Source of the DNA: Mollicutes bacterium
GTDB taxonomy: Bacteria > Bacillota_I > Bacilli_A > Izemoplasmatales > Izemoplasmataceae
Reading direction: 5' to 3'
NCBI GenBank assembly: GCA_003551005.1
Contig: PULR01000008.1
Span: forward strand, 1 to 48,905
Length of the DNA stretch: 48,905 nucleotides
The notes under the pieces were generated by a model. The model was given only the letters and a program-made list of their open reading frames with translations, did not search any database and had not been told where the DNA came from. Positions 38,692 through 46,346 of this stretch are shown in pieces. Every line of letters starts with the position of its first letter. The stretch's first letter is position 1. A program made the translations under genes and the position numbers.

Positions 38692-38697
38692 TATAAT
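38692..38697 (+). promoter_or_regulatory. -10 element of the MarR/PadR/HAAS/DegV operon
   Basis: A perfect TATAAT 30 bp before the MarR start; no good -35 and no FabT-like box seen here. Confidence 0.55.
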
Positions 38698-38727
38698 GTT
38701 CAATAGGACCCTATAGGAGGTGACTCC

Positions 38728-39180
38728 ATGTCGAGCGAAAACAAACCCTCGCCGAAAGAAGTCATCAACGAACTGCTCGTCGACGTGTTCAACCACATCC
38801 TCAGCATAGAAGAAGAGCATCTACGCGAGCGCGGGGTGCCGCTTTCCATGAATGAGATACATGTGCTCGAGGCGATTCAAAAAAGCGGAGAACCGACGAT
38901 GTCGAAGATCGCTTCCCGGCTCAGAGTGACCGTGGGGACGCTGACGACCAGCATCAACCGGCTCGTCAGGAAAGGCTATTGCGAACGCTATTCCGTACCC
39001 GGCGACAAGCGGAAGGTCTTCATCCGGCTGACGGACCGTGGACGGGAGGTCCTACGCATCCACGATGATTTCCACGATGAGATGATCGAGGCCGTCCTCG
39101 AGGACCTCAAACTTGAGGACAACACGTTGCTCATCGACTCGCTCGAGCGGCTTGTCGCCTATTTCAAGGAGAAATATTGA
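38728..39180 (+). CDS. MarR-family regulator, FabT-like
   Basis: A 150-residue winged-helix repressor. It shares with FabT the N-terminal V-F-N-H-I-L-S-I-E-E-x-x-L-R, the recognition region V-T-V-G-T-L-T-T-S-I-N-R-L-V-R-K-G-Y, the wing D-K-R-K-V and the C-terminal R-I-H-D-D-F-H-D-E-M-I-E. FabT represses fatty-acid synthesis genes with acyl-ACP as corepressor; that role here is inference, supported by flanking degV genes and the nearby FabT-like box. TAGGAGGTGA precedes the ATG. Its stop overlaps the TTG start of the PadR gene. Confidence 0.88.
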   Translation: MSSENKPSPKEVINELLVDVFNHILSIEEEHLRERGVPLSMNEIHVLEAIQKSGEPTMSKIASRLRVTVGTLTTSINRLVRKGYCERYSVPGDKRKVFIRLTDRGREVLRIHDDFHDEMIEAVLEDLKLEDNTLLIDSLERLVAYFKEKY

Positions 39181-39536
39181 CTCCTCCGAAAAAGCAGTCC
39201 CCCCCGCCGATCAGCTCCGATGTTCTCCGCGGGCACCTCGAAGGTATCATCCTGACGCTGATTGCCGAGCAGGACCGCTACGGCTACGAACTCGCCCGGG
39301 AAATCCGCACCCGCACGGATGACGCCTTCGATATGAAGGAGGCGACGCTGTATTCCATCATCCAAAGACTCGAAAAGAAAGAGCTCATCACGTCCTACAT
39401 CGGTGAACGCTCGCATGGAGGGAAGCGGCGCTATTATCGTCTCACGCCGCTAGGGAAGGCCTATTTAAGGGAGAAACGAAATGAATGGCAGACGCTTAAA
39501 CGGCTGATGGCCGTCTTCATGGAGGAATCCACATGA
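39177..39536 (+). CDS. PadR-family transcriptional regulator
   Basis: A 119-residue winged-helix protein with L-R-G-H-L-E-G-I-I-L, Y-G-Y-E-L-A-R-E-I, E-A-T-L-Y-S-I-I-Q-R-L-E and G-G-K-R-R-Y-Y-R-L-T, the PadR signature. It starts at TTG 39177 within the MarR stop (TTGA), with AAGGAG 5 nt upstream. The next gene, a HAAS-type membrane protein, is its usual partner in Bacillota: PadR plus a downstream membrane protein with a HAAS domain. Ligand unknown. Confidence 0.93.
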   Translation: MTPPKKQSPPPISSDVLRGHLEGIILTLIAEQDRYGYELAREIRTRTDDAFDMKEATLYSIIQRLEKKELITSYIGERSHGGKRRYYRLTPLGKAYLREKRNEWQTLKRLMAVFMEEST

Positions 39537-39967
39537 AAGACATCGACAAGTTCGTCCAGCGCGTATTCAAGGAATCTCCCCCCAAGGACCAAAGCGCCGA
39601 AAAACTCTCGGAGATGCTCAAGGAGAAAGTCGAGGACCTCAAGGAAGAAGGCTACAGTGAAGCACAGGCCATTGACCGGGCCATCGGAGAATTCGGCGAA
39701 GCCGAAGACTACCACGACCCCGCCCTCGACCGCGAGAAACGCCGGCATCAGCGTTTTTTGACAATCAAGCGCCACCGCAACGCGCTGCTTTTCGCCGCGC
39801 TCGCCTCACTGCTCATCATCAGCATCCTCCTGCTGGTGAACTTCGTGCTCCTTCGCGACCATGAGACCCTCTCGCACCCCTGGTCGCTGATTGTCTCAAT
39901 CGGTGTCTTGTTCTGGCCGCTCAGTCTGTTGTACCGACTCTTGAATAAAAAGGATGATCTCCCATGA
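39533..39967 (+). CDS. HAAS-domain (PadR-associated) membrane protein
   Basis: A 144-residue protein. Residues 1-~70 form the helical HAAS/permease-prefix domain (F-V-Q-R-V-F, then L-K-E-E-G-Y-S-E-A-Q-A-I-D-R-A-I-G-E-F-G). Two hydrophobic helices follow at ~83-107 and ~115-136. Such proteins are typically regulated with and by the neighbouring PadR. ATGA overlaps couple it to PadR upstream and DegV downstream. Cellular role unknown. Confidence 0.88.
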   Translation: MKDIDKFVQRVFKESPPKDQSAEKLSEMLKEKVEDLKEEGYSEAQAIDRAIGEFGEAEDYHDPALDREKRRHQRFLTIKRHRNALLFAALASLLIISILLLVNFVLLRDHETLSHPWSLIVSIGVLFWPLSLLYRLLNKKDDLP

Positions 39968-40842
39968 AGAAAACCGCTGTCAGCGCTGTGAGCACCGGAT
40001 GTCTGGATTATCTGGACATCGCACCTGAAAATCTCTTTATCGTCCGCTGCAAGATCATCATGGGCGGAGAGAGCTACGACGACTACGTCGACATGGATGC
40101 GGACAGTTTCTACCGCGCCATCAAGAGCGACTCCGATCTGGTCCCCACCAGCTCGATGCCCTCGACGGGCGAGATGCTCGAAACCTTCGAGACAATCGAG
40201 AAGGCCGGCTACGAAGCCGTCATCTTCAACACCATCTCCACCGCCCTCTCGGCGACCTACCAGAACGCACAGGTGGCCAGGGAAAGCTATGAAGGCGAGC
40301 TCGAGATCCATCTCGTCGACACCAAGAACGCCGCCATCAGCGAAGGGTTCCTGACCCTCGAGGCCCTGCGATTGATCGAGGCCGGGGAGGCCCCCGACAC
40401 GATCGTGCCCTATCTCGAGCGCCTCGCCCTCTCGCGGAAGCAGTATTTCATGGTCGACAACCTTCGTCTGCTCGTCAAGAACGGTCGCCTCTCGGGAGCG
40501 AGCGGATTCATGGGGCGGATTTTGAAGATCAAGCCCATCCTCGAGGTCAACGACGAAGGCAAGATCGTTCCGTTCGAGCGCATCCGCACCCGCAAACGCG
40601 CGCTCGATCGGATGGTCGAGCTCATCCTGGAAGATCTCAAGACGCTTGATCACGTCGTCCTCACCTACGATACCAGCGACAACCAGGAAGGCTACGAATA
40701 CGTCCGCGGGAAAATCGAGGAAGTCCACCCCGACATTCCGGCCTACGCCGCCCCGATCACCCCCGTCATCGGCGCGCATACCGGACAGGGGACCGTCGGC
40801 GTGGCCTATTTCGACCTGGCCTCCGCTAAACCCCCGAAATAA
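39964..40842 (+). CDS. DegV-family fatty-acid-binding protein (paralog 3)
   Basis: A 292-residue FakB-type protein with G-C-L-D-Y-L-D, T-S-S-M-P in the headgroup loop, T-I-S-T-A-L-S-A-T-Y, D-T-K-N-A (where the others have D-S-x-S-V), L-V-K-N-G-R-L-S and I-K-P-I-L. It is the most divergent of the three. AAAGGATG lies before the ATG, which overlaps the HAAS gene stop (ATGA). Last gene of the MarR-PadR-HAAS-DegV operon. Confidence 0.93.
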   Translation: MKKTAVSAVSTGCLDYLDIAPENLFIVRCKIIMGGESYDDYVDMDADSFYRAIKSDSDLVPTSSMPSTGEMLETFETIEKAGYEAVIFNTISTALSATYQNAQVARESYEGELEIHLVDTKNAAISEGFLTLEALRLIEAGEAPDTIVPYLERLALSRKQYFMVDNLRLLVKNGRLSGASGFMGRILKIKPILEVNDEGKIVPFERIRTRKRALDRMVELILEDLKTLDHVVLTYDTSDNQEGYEYVRGKIEEVHPDIPAYAAPITPVIGAHTGQGTVGVAYFDLASAKPPK

Positions 40843-40856
40843 GCCGTGTGTTGTGT

Positions 40857-40885
40857 TTGCTCCGCGGGTGCCGCTGTGGTAGACT
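40857..40885 (+). promoter_or_regulatory. Promoter of the Gx transporter gene
   Basis: TGGTAGACT (40877-40885), the same extended -10 as at degV paralog 2, with a weak TTGCTC 17 bp upstream. Confidence 0.55.
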
Positions 40886-40902
40886 GTAGCGGGTGATTGA
40901 GT

Positions 40903-41412
40903 ATGCAGACACGCCGACTCGTCTTTCTTGCCATCTTCCTCGCCGTCTCGATCGTGTTGAACCTTGTCGAGCGTATCGCTCTGGGCGGCATCACCGGCCT
41001 GCCCTGGGTGCGGCTCGGACTGGCGAACATCGTGGTTCTCATCACATTGTATCTGTATGATACCCGCGATGCCTTCACCGTACTCCTGCTGCGGATTGTC
41101 GTGGTCGGTTTTTTCACCAATGTGACCGCGTTCCTGCTCTCGCTTTCCGGCGGGGTGCTCGCCTTTGCGATGATGCTGCTTTTCAAGCGACTGCGCACAT
41201 TTTCCATCGTCAGCGTCAGCGTCGGCGGCGCGTTCGGACACGCCGTCGGTCAGGTCGGCATGGCGATCTTTTTGCTCGGCACGCAGGAGATTGTGTTCCT
41301 GCTGCCGCTTTTCATGACGCTCTCCGTGCCGACGGGCATCTTCACCGGGCTCGTCGCCCGCAAGCTCGTGCATTTGATGCAGGACCACCTCGTCCCCTAT
41401 AAATATGAATAA
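40903..41412 (+). CDS. Gx transporter family protein (heptaprenyl diphosphate synthase component I-like)
   Basis: A 169-residue membrane protein with five or six helices. Marks are L-E/V-E-R as in N-L-V-E-R, W-V-R-L-G-L-A-N-I-V after helix one and the L-S-L-S-G-G-V-L loop. The family resembles ECF-transporter S components and is often annotated as heptaprenyl diphosphate synthase component I; its substrate is not settled. ATG 40903 has GGGTGA 6 nt upstream; a TTG at 40897 would overlap that site. Monocistronic between its promoter and terminator. Confidence 0.88.
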   Translation: MQTRRLVFLAIFLAVSIVLNLVERIALGGITGLPWVRLGLANIVVLITLYLYDTRDAFTVLLLRIVVVGFFTNVTAFLLSLSGGVLAFAMMLLFKRLRTFSIVSVSVGGAFGHAVGQVGMAIFLLGTQEIVFLLPLFMTLSVPTGIFTGLVARKLVHLMQDHLVPYKYE

Positions 41413-41433
41413 CCCGTCCGTGGACGGGTTTTC
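41411..41433 (+). terminator. Intrinsic terminator after the Gx transporter gene
   Basis: The stem AACCCGTC/GACGGGTT with loop CGTG, then TT. Confidence 0.8.
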
Positions 41434-41440
41434 TCATGCA

Positions 41441-41480
41441 AAAAGTCCCCAGGGTCAGTGCAGCCACCCTGGGGACTTTT
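41441..41480 (-). terminator. Terminator at the end of the maltodextrin genes
   Basis: A perfect 15-bp stem (41441-41455 with 41466-41480) with a 10-nt loop. On the minus strand it ends in a T run downstream of the amylase stop. Confidence 0.9.
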
Positions 41481-41497
41481 ATCGATTGTGGTCGGGA

Positions 41498-43105
41498 TTA
41501 CTCCGTCAGGTCGGCTTCTTCGTCGATCTCAAGGATCAGGGAACCGTAGCCTTCCAGCTCCAGGCTTTCATCCGTGAGATCGTAGTCTTCGGATGCATGG
41601 AGCACATCCGGGTCATCAAGATTGTGCGGTGTTGTGCGGGTGTTGTGAGAGAGATTGTGCACGGCGAGCACCCGGCGTCCGTCGTGCTCGCGTTCGTAGG
41701 TGAGGAGTTCGCTGTCGGAGTCGACTTGTCTCAGCGAACCGTCCCGGTAGAGATTATCCTCGCCCCTCAGCTCGATGAGGTCGATGTAGGTGTTGAGGAG
41801 GGAATCCTCATCGGCGAGTTGTTCTTCAACGCCGTCAAGCTCTTTGTTGTGGTCGTCCCAGGCGGCGATGGCTTGATGGCCGCCGTGTTCGACGCCGGTC
41901 GTGTTGTAGGGGTTGTCCTCGCCCCAGATGAAGGGTTGGCGGACCTGAGGGTCTTCCCCCGAACCGGTCATGCCGAGCTCCTCGCCGTAGTAGACCCAGG
42001 CGAGGCCGGGCAGGGTCAGGAGGATGTTGGCGGCTAATCGGGACTTGCCTTCCTCGCCGAGCTGGCTCATGACGCGGTTCATGTCATGGTTGGAGAGGAA
42101 GATGGAATCGATGAAGTCCTCCCGGACCTCTCCGTAGGTGCTCCGGGTCTCGATCAGCGTCTCGATGACATCCTGGTCGCGGCCGGTGTTGATCGCCGAA
42201 AGCAGCTCGTCGGAAAACTTGAAGTTGAAGGCTGAATCCATGCCTTCGTAGAAATCCGCGATGTAATCGTCGGAATAATCCCAGATCTCGCCGACGATGA
42301 AGGCGTCTTCATCATGATCCTTGATGTGGGCGTTGAATTCGCGGAAGAACTCGATGTTCTTGCTGTAGACGTCGGTGTCTTCCGGGTACTGGTTCACATC
42401 ATAGATGTGTTTCGCCGCGTCGATGCGGAAACCGTCGACGCCGTGGTCGAGCCAGTAGGTCGCGAGGTCGTAGATGGTCTCGCGGACGTCTTCGCTTTCA
42501 TAATTAAGTTCCGGCATCATGTCCCAGAAGGAGGCGTAGTAGTATTCATCGCCCTCCTGATACCATCCATCCCATCCAGGATAGTCTTCCTCGATTTCCT
42601 CATGAGTCGCCCAGGTGTACCAGTCGCGATAGTCGTCGATGTCGTCGGCCGAGCGTTGGAACCAGAGGTGGTTCTTCGAGGTGTGGTTGATGACAAAATC
42701 CATGATGATCTCGATGTCGTGTTCTTCAAAGGTGCTGGCGAGTTCCTCGAACGTCTCAAGGTCGCCGAAGGTCTCGTCGATGCCGTAGTAGTCGGTGACA
42801 TCGTATTTGTGGTAGCTGTCCGCCTCATTGAACGGGTTGAACCACACGCAGTCGACCCCGAGGTCCTCGCTCAAATACTCGACGTTGTCGATGACGCCCT
42901 GAAGGTCGCCATCGCCATCACCTGTGGAATCGGCGAAGGAGATCGGGAAGATCTGATAGCATGTGTGGACGTCTTCCTTGAAATGCGGCGAGCTCGGACG
43001 CAGCTCGTCGGGGTCGAGTTCGTCATCCGGGTCCTCATCTTCGGGGCAGGCGGCGAGCGTGAAGATTAGCACGCCTGCGAGCAGCAGCATCAAGAGTTTT
43101 TTCAA
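41498..43105 (-). CDS. Lipoprotein alpha-amylase (GH13)
   Basis: A 535-residue secreted glycosidase anchored by a lipoprotein signal (lipobox L-A-A-C at ~17-20). GH13 motifs follow in order: D-F-V-I-N-H-T (region I), G-F-R-I-D-A-A-K-H (region II, nucleophile Asp), V-G-E-I-W (region III, acid/base Glu) and L-S-N-H-D-M-N (region IV). The N-terminal linker and the whole surface are strongly acidic. It would cut starch or maltodextrin outside the cell, feeding the transporter encoded upstream. The start is TTG 43105, with AAAGGATG upstream. It follows malE after a terminator-like hairpin, so it may be expressed at a lower level by read-through. Confidence 0.93.
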   Translation of the reverse strand: MKKLLMLLLAGVLIFTLAACPEDEDPDDELDPDELRPSSPHFKEDVHTCYQIFPISFADSTGDGDGDLQGVIDNVEYLSEDLGVDCVWFNPFNEADSYHKYDVTDYYGIDETFGDLETFEELASTFEEHDIEIIMDFVINHTSKNHLWFQRSADDIDDYRDWYTWATHEEIEEDYPGWDGWYQEGDEYYYASFWDMMPELNYESEDVRETIYDLATYWLDHGVDGFRIDAAKHIYDVNQYPEDTDVYSKNIEFFREFNAHIKDHDEDAFIVGEIWDYSDDYIADFYEGMDSAFNFKFSDELLSAINTGRDQDVIETLIETRSTYGEVREDFIDSIFLSNHDMNRVMSQLGEEGKSRLAANILLTLPGLAWVYYGEELGMTGSGEDPQVRQPFIWGEDNPYNTTGVEHGGHQAIAAWDDHNKELDGVEEQLADEDSLLNTYIDLIELRGEDNLYRDGSLRQVDSDSELLTYEREHDGRRVLAVHNLSHNTRTTPHNLDDPDVLHASEDYDLTDESLELEGYGSLILEIDEEADLTE

Positions 43106-43123
43106 GATTCATTCATCCTTTCG

Positions 43124-43152
43124 GAAAAAAAGGCTCTTGCGAGCCTTTTTTA
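43124..43152 (-). terminator. Hairpin between malE and the amylase gene
   Basis: An 11-bp stem AAAAAAGGCTC/GAGCCTTTTTT with loop TTGC; T runs on both outer ends. It can end malE transcription or lower amylase expression. Confidence 0.85.
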
Positions 43153-43162
43153 GAAGTGTTTG

Positions 43163-44545
43163 TTAGTCGCCGCGACGCTGATCCATCCAGTACTCGGCGT
43201 CGTCGACGATGTCGTCCTGGGTTTCTTCAGGCGTGCGGTCACCGTCCCAGAGTTCTTGCATGTAGGCTTCGACGCCGATGTCGTAGTAGACGCTCATCGC
43301 ACGCTGGGTCGGGTTTCCAGGCACGCGGTCGGCGCTTTCAAGCCAGCCGTTGTGCTCGATGGCGTTGATCATGTCCTCTTTGTAATCCTGTTCAACTTCG
43401 GGTGTGATTTCCGCATCCTCCTGCAGAGCGGGGATATAGGCGGATTCGTTGACGATGGTGCCCATGGTGTCCTCGCTGTAGAGCCAGCGCATGACTTCGT
43501 TTGCTGCGGAGGGATAGTCGGTGTAGGAGTTGATGACGAAACCCTTGGTCTTGTAGAGCGTGCTCGGGTCGTTGCCTTCCCAGGTGGGCAGATAAGCGAA
43601 CTCGAATTCGTAGCCGGTATCTTCCATGTATCCATCGATATCCATCCAGGTACCCACAAGACCGAAGGGATAGTCGCCTTCAAGATAGTTCTCCCAGCGC
43701 CATGCCATCGCGCCAGCGGAACGGGGTTCGCCGCCGGAGTCCACGCTCATGTTCGCTTCGGAGAACGCCTCTAGGAATTCAAGACCTTCGAGGAACTGAG
43801 GATCGTCGAATTCGGGATCGCCGTAGTCTTCGCCCTCGAAAATGTTCCAGCCGGTGGCGGAAAGCTGCATGTAGCCGGACCAGGCTTCGGCGACGCTCAG
43901 GGGGAAGAACTCGAGAATCTCATCGCCTTCAAATTCGGGACGCTCGCCGGGCTCTTTACCGTATTCGTCCGCGTAGTCGAAGATGTCCTCCCAGCTTGCG
44001 AATTCCGCGGGCAGGTTGCCTTCCGTGCGGTCGTCCACATCGACGTCCCACTCTTCCAGCATGGTCTTGTTCCAGGAGAAGACCATGCCGTCGTAGACCG
44101 CGGGCAGATAGAAGTTGCCGAGTTCATTGATGTCCTCGTAGATTTCGTGTGTCTGCTCTTCGCCGATGTCGATGAAGTAATCATGAAGCTCGCGGACGGC
44201 CGGCTCGCGGCCAAGAACTTCGTTGTCGATGACGAGTGCCACATCAGGCGCTTCGTCCTCCATCAGTTCAAGACCTTCCATGCCGCCGTCTTCATCGTTG
44301 ACGGCATCATAGAATGTGTAGCTGAGGACGTCCTCGTGTTCGGGATATTCCTCCTCCCATTGTTCGACGAGCGCCTGTCCGAGCGTGACGCTGTCCACGC
44401 CGATTTCAATCTCTGCGCCGTCTTCGATTTCGAATTCTTCTGCATCTTCATCAAACATGACGGCTTCTTCCGCCTCCTCGCGTTCGCAGGCGGCGATTGT
44501 CATGCCGAGAAGCAGCGCGAGGGCTAGTACTGTCAGTTTCTTCAT
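43163..44545 (-). CDS. malE: Maltodextrin-type ABC solute-binding lipoprotein
   Basis: A 460-residue solute-binding protein with lipobox I-A-A-C at ~17-20. The mature N-terminus is a run of Asp/Glu to about residue 48. Family-1 marks include A-P-D-V-A-L-V near residue 100, Y-D-G-M-V-F-S-W-N-K-T-M-L near 150-162, and C-terminal N-E-V-M-R-W-L. GGAGG lies 12 nt before the ATG. It should bind malto-oligosaccharides for the MalF/MalG permease encoded upstream, but specificity for maltose rather than another glucan is inferred from the neighbours. Very acidic for a solute-binding protein. Confidence 0.88.
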   Translation of the reverse strand: MKKLTVLALALLLGMTIAACEREEAEEAVMFDEDAEEFEIEDGAEIEIGVDSVTLGQALVEQWEEEYPEHEDVLSYTFYDAVNDEDGGMEGLELMEDEAPDVALVIDNEVLGREPAVRELHDYFIDIGEEQTHEIYEDINELGNFYLPAVYDGMVFSWNKTMLEEWDVDVDDRTEGNLPAEFASWEDIFDYADEYGKEPGERPEFEGDEILEFFPLSVAEAWSGYMQLSATGWNIFEGEDYGDPEFDDPQFLEGLEFLEAFSEANMSVDSGGEPRSAGAMAWRWENYLEGDYPFGLVGTWMDIDGYMEDTGYEFEFAYLPTWEGNDPSTLYKTKGFVINSYTDYPSAANEVMRWLYSEDTMGTIVNESAYIPALQEDAEITPEVEQDYKEDMINAIEHNGWLESADRVPGNPTQRAMSVYYDIGVEAYMQELWDGDRTPEETQDDIVDDAEYWMDQRRGD

Positions 44546-44604
44546 AGTGGTACATACCTCCTATCAGGGTTTTATATTTATGTTGCTGTTCGTTTGATGT
44601 TCAC

Positions 44605-45447
44605 TTATCCGCCTGCCTTTTCATAGAAAGGGCCGGGAAGTCTGTTGACGTTGGCGTAGACCAGGATGATGCGGATCATGTAGACGAAAAGGAAAAGCAT
44701 ATTGGCCCAGCCGAGCAGCCAGTAACCAAGCGCGGCGCTCAGGAAAGCGGGGCCGGTCATGGCGAAGGTCGCCATCTTGATGCTAGCGGTCCACGTGATT
44801 TTCTTATGCTCGACTCGGTAGTTGGCGATCATGAAGAGCACGCTGACAAGCATCACATAGAGAATGGTCTGCAACGTCTGTGCGCCGTAGGTCGTGAAAA
44901 TGTTGCGGGTGACCTCGGAATAGTACAAATTGAGCATGAAGTTCTCCGACATCGTGCGGTAGACGTGCTCGGGATTGTCATCAGCCTGTGCTTCGGGATG
45001 GATGTCGGCGAAATCGAGGTCGCTGTGCAGAGAGTAATCCCCTGCGACGTGCCGGTAGGTGTCGTCGTCAATCTGTACGACCGCGGCGTTGTTCGGCGTC
45101 AGGAGAATCGACGACTGCTCGATGTCCTCAGGATCCGGCAGCTCCTCGATGAAGGCGACGCGGTAAGAATTGTAGTCCCCTTCAATGTCGTCCTCGCATG
45201 AGAGCTCGGCGCCTTCCAGCCTGCAGGCCGGCTCGCTGCGGTAGAAGGCTTCGAATGCCTCGTGTGCTCCCTCGAGGTCGTCCGGATGGTCCGCTCCGTC
45301 AAGCACGCCGAAGAAGAAGGGGACGCTGATGAGCGAGATGTTCACCAGCAGCAGTACGAATGTCAGGATGAGCGGTGCCTTGTAGGCTCTGAGCAGCGGA
45401 CGGTTCTTCACCATCATCTTGAAGAACGTCTCGAATTTACTTTTCAA
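44605..45447 (-). CDS. yvdJ: YvdJ-like DUF1189 protein
   Basis: A 280-residue membrane protein with one helix near residues 25-48, an acidic external domain (~50-185) and three to four helices at the C-terminus. This is the DUF1189 build of Bacillus subtilis YvdJ, encoded in the same kind of maltodextrin operon right after the mdxG permease gene. Its role is unknown. It starts at TTG 45447 with GAGGAGA 7 nt upstream. It lies between malG (25 nt) and malE (59 nt). Confidence 0.82.
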   Translation of the reverse strand: MKSKFETFFKMMVKNRPLLRAYKAPLILTFVLLLVNISLISVPFFFGVLDGADHPDDLEGAHEAFEAFYRSEPACRLEGAELSCEDDIEGDYNSYRVAFIEELPDPEDIEQSSILLTPNNAAVVQIDDDTYRHVAGDYSLHSDLDFADIHPEAQADDNPEHVYRTMSENFMLNLYYSEVTRNIFTTYGAQTLQTILYVMLVSVLFMIANYRVEHKKITWTASIKMATFAMTGPAFLSAALGYWLLGWANMLFLFVYMIRIILVYANVNRLPGPFYEKAGG

Positions 45448-45472
45448 GGCCGTCTCCTCTCAAGGGCGGAAA

Positions 45473-46345
45473 TCATCCTTTTTCTCCGCCGGAGACGAGG
45501 CCGTAGGTGACATATTTCTGCATCTTGATCTGCACGATGATGATGGGGACACTGATAAACATCGCACCGGCCATGAAAAGCATGGGCTCGTGAGGAGTGG
45601 TGGCCGGGTCATTCATCCTGAACAGCCACATCGCGACCGTCTCGTTACGAGGCATGACAATGGAGGGAAGGATGTAGTCCATCCAGGGCCCCATGAAAGC
45701 GTTGATGGCGATGAATCCCATGATGGGCTTGGCGAGGGGGACGATAATCTTTCTCATGATCTGCAGGTTCGTCGCCCCGTCGATCGCGGCCGCCTCGTCG
45801 AGGGATTTGGGCACGTTGCGCATGAATCCGCGTACGATGAAGGTGTTGAAGGGAATCGCCCCGCCGACGTAGATGAGCGCGAGCATGAAGGGGTTGTTCA
45901 GCCAGCCGAAGACACGGAAGATCAGGAAGATCGCAATCATGCCCATGAATCCCGGGAACATCTGCAGTCCGAGCATGAACAGCAAGGCCGGTTTCTTGCC
46001 TTTTATGCGATAGCGCGTGAAGGCGAAACCGACAAGCGAGGAGAAAATGACCACGAGTATGGTCGTGACCGTCGCCACCAGGCCCGTCACGAGGAACGAC
46101 TGCACATAATCGGGCAGCAGCTGCCCTCCAGTAGAGCGATAAGTGAAAACCTCCCGGAAATTGACCAGCGACCACTCGGTGATGCGCGGAATCACCGGGA
46201 CATCCCGTAGTCTGCGCACAGGACTGAAGGCTGCCGAGACCATGTAGGAGATGGGCACCAGCGCGATAATGACGGTCATGATCAGCCACGTATAGGCGAA
46301 GAGGGCGAAGAGGGCGCGTTTGAGCCTGACCCAGAACATCAGCAT
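45473..46345 (-). CDS. malG: Maltodextrin ABC permease MalG
   Basis: A 290-residue binding-protein-dependent permease with six helices and the EAA loop (E-A-A-A-I-D-G-A-T, then I-I-V-P-L-A-K-P) about 90 residues from the C-terminus. I chose ATG 46345, 1 nt after the malF stop, because AGGAGG lies 9 nt upstream. The in-frame ATG 46354 abuts that site. Forms the membrane channel with MalF. Confidence 0.92.
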   Translation of the reverse strand: MLMFWVRLKRALFALFAYTWLIMTVIIALVPISYMVSAAFSPVRRLRDVPVIPRITEWSLVNFREVFTYRSTGGQLLPDYVQSFLVTGLVATVTTILVVIFSSLVGFAFTRYRIKGKKPALLFMLGLQMFPGFMGMIAIFLIFRVFGWLNNPFMLALIYVGGAIPFNTFIVRGFMRNVPKSLDEAAAIDGATNLQIMRKIIVPLAKPIMGFIAINAFMGPWMDYILPSIVMPRNETVAMWLFRMNDPATTPHEPMLFMAGAMFISVPIIIVQIKMQKYVTYGLVSGGEKG

Positions 46346-46346
46346 A

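Noticed and set aside
39748-41388. Long minus-strand open frame (546 codons)
   Set aside because: It runs antisense through the DegV paralog 3 and Gx transporter genes, which have family motifs and ribosome sites. Its product is low-complexity Asp/Glu/Arg sequence without motifs; high GC makes such antisense frames common.
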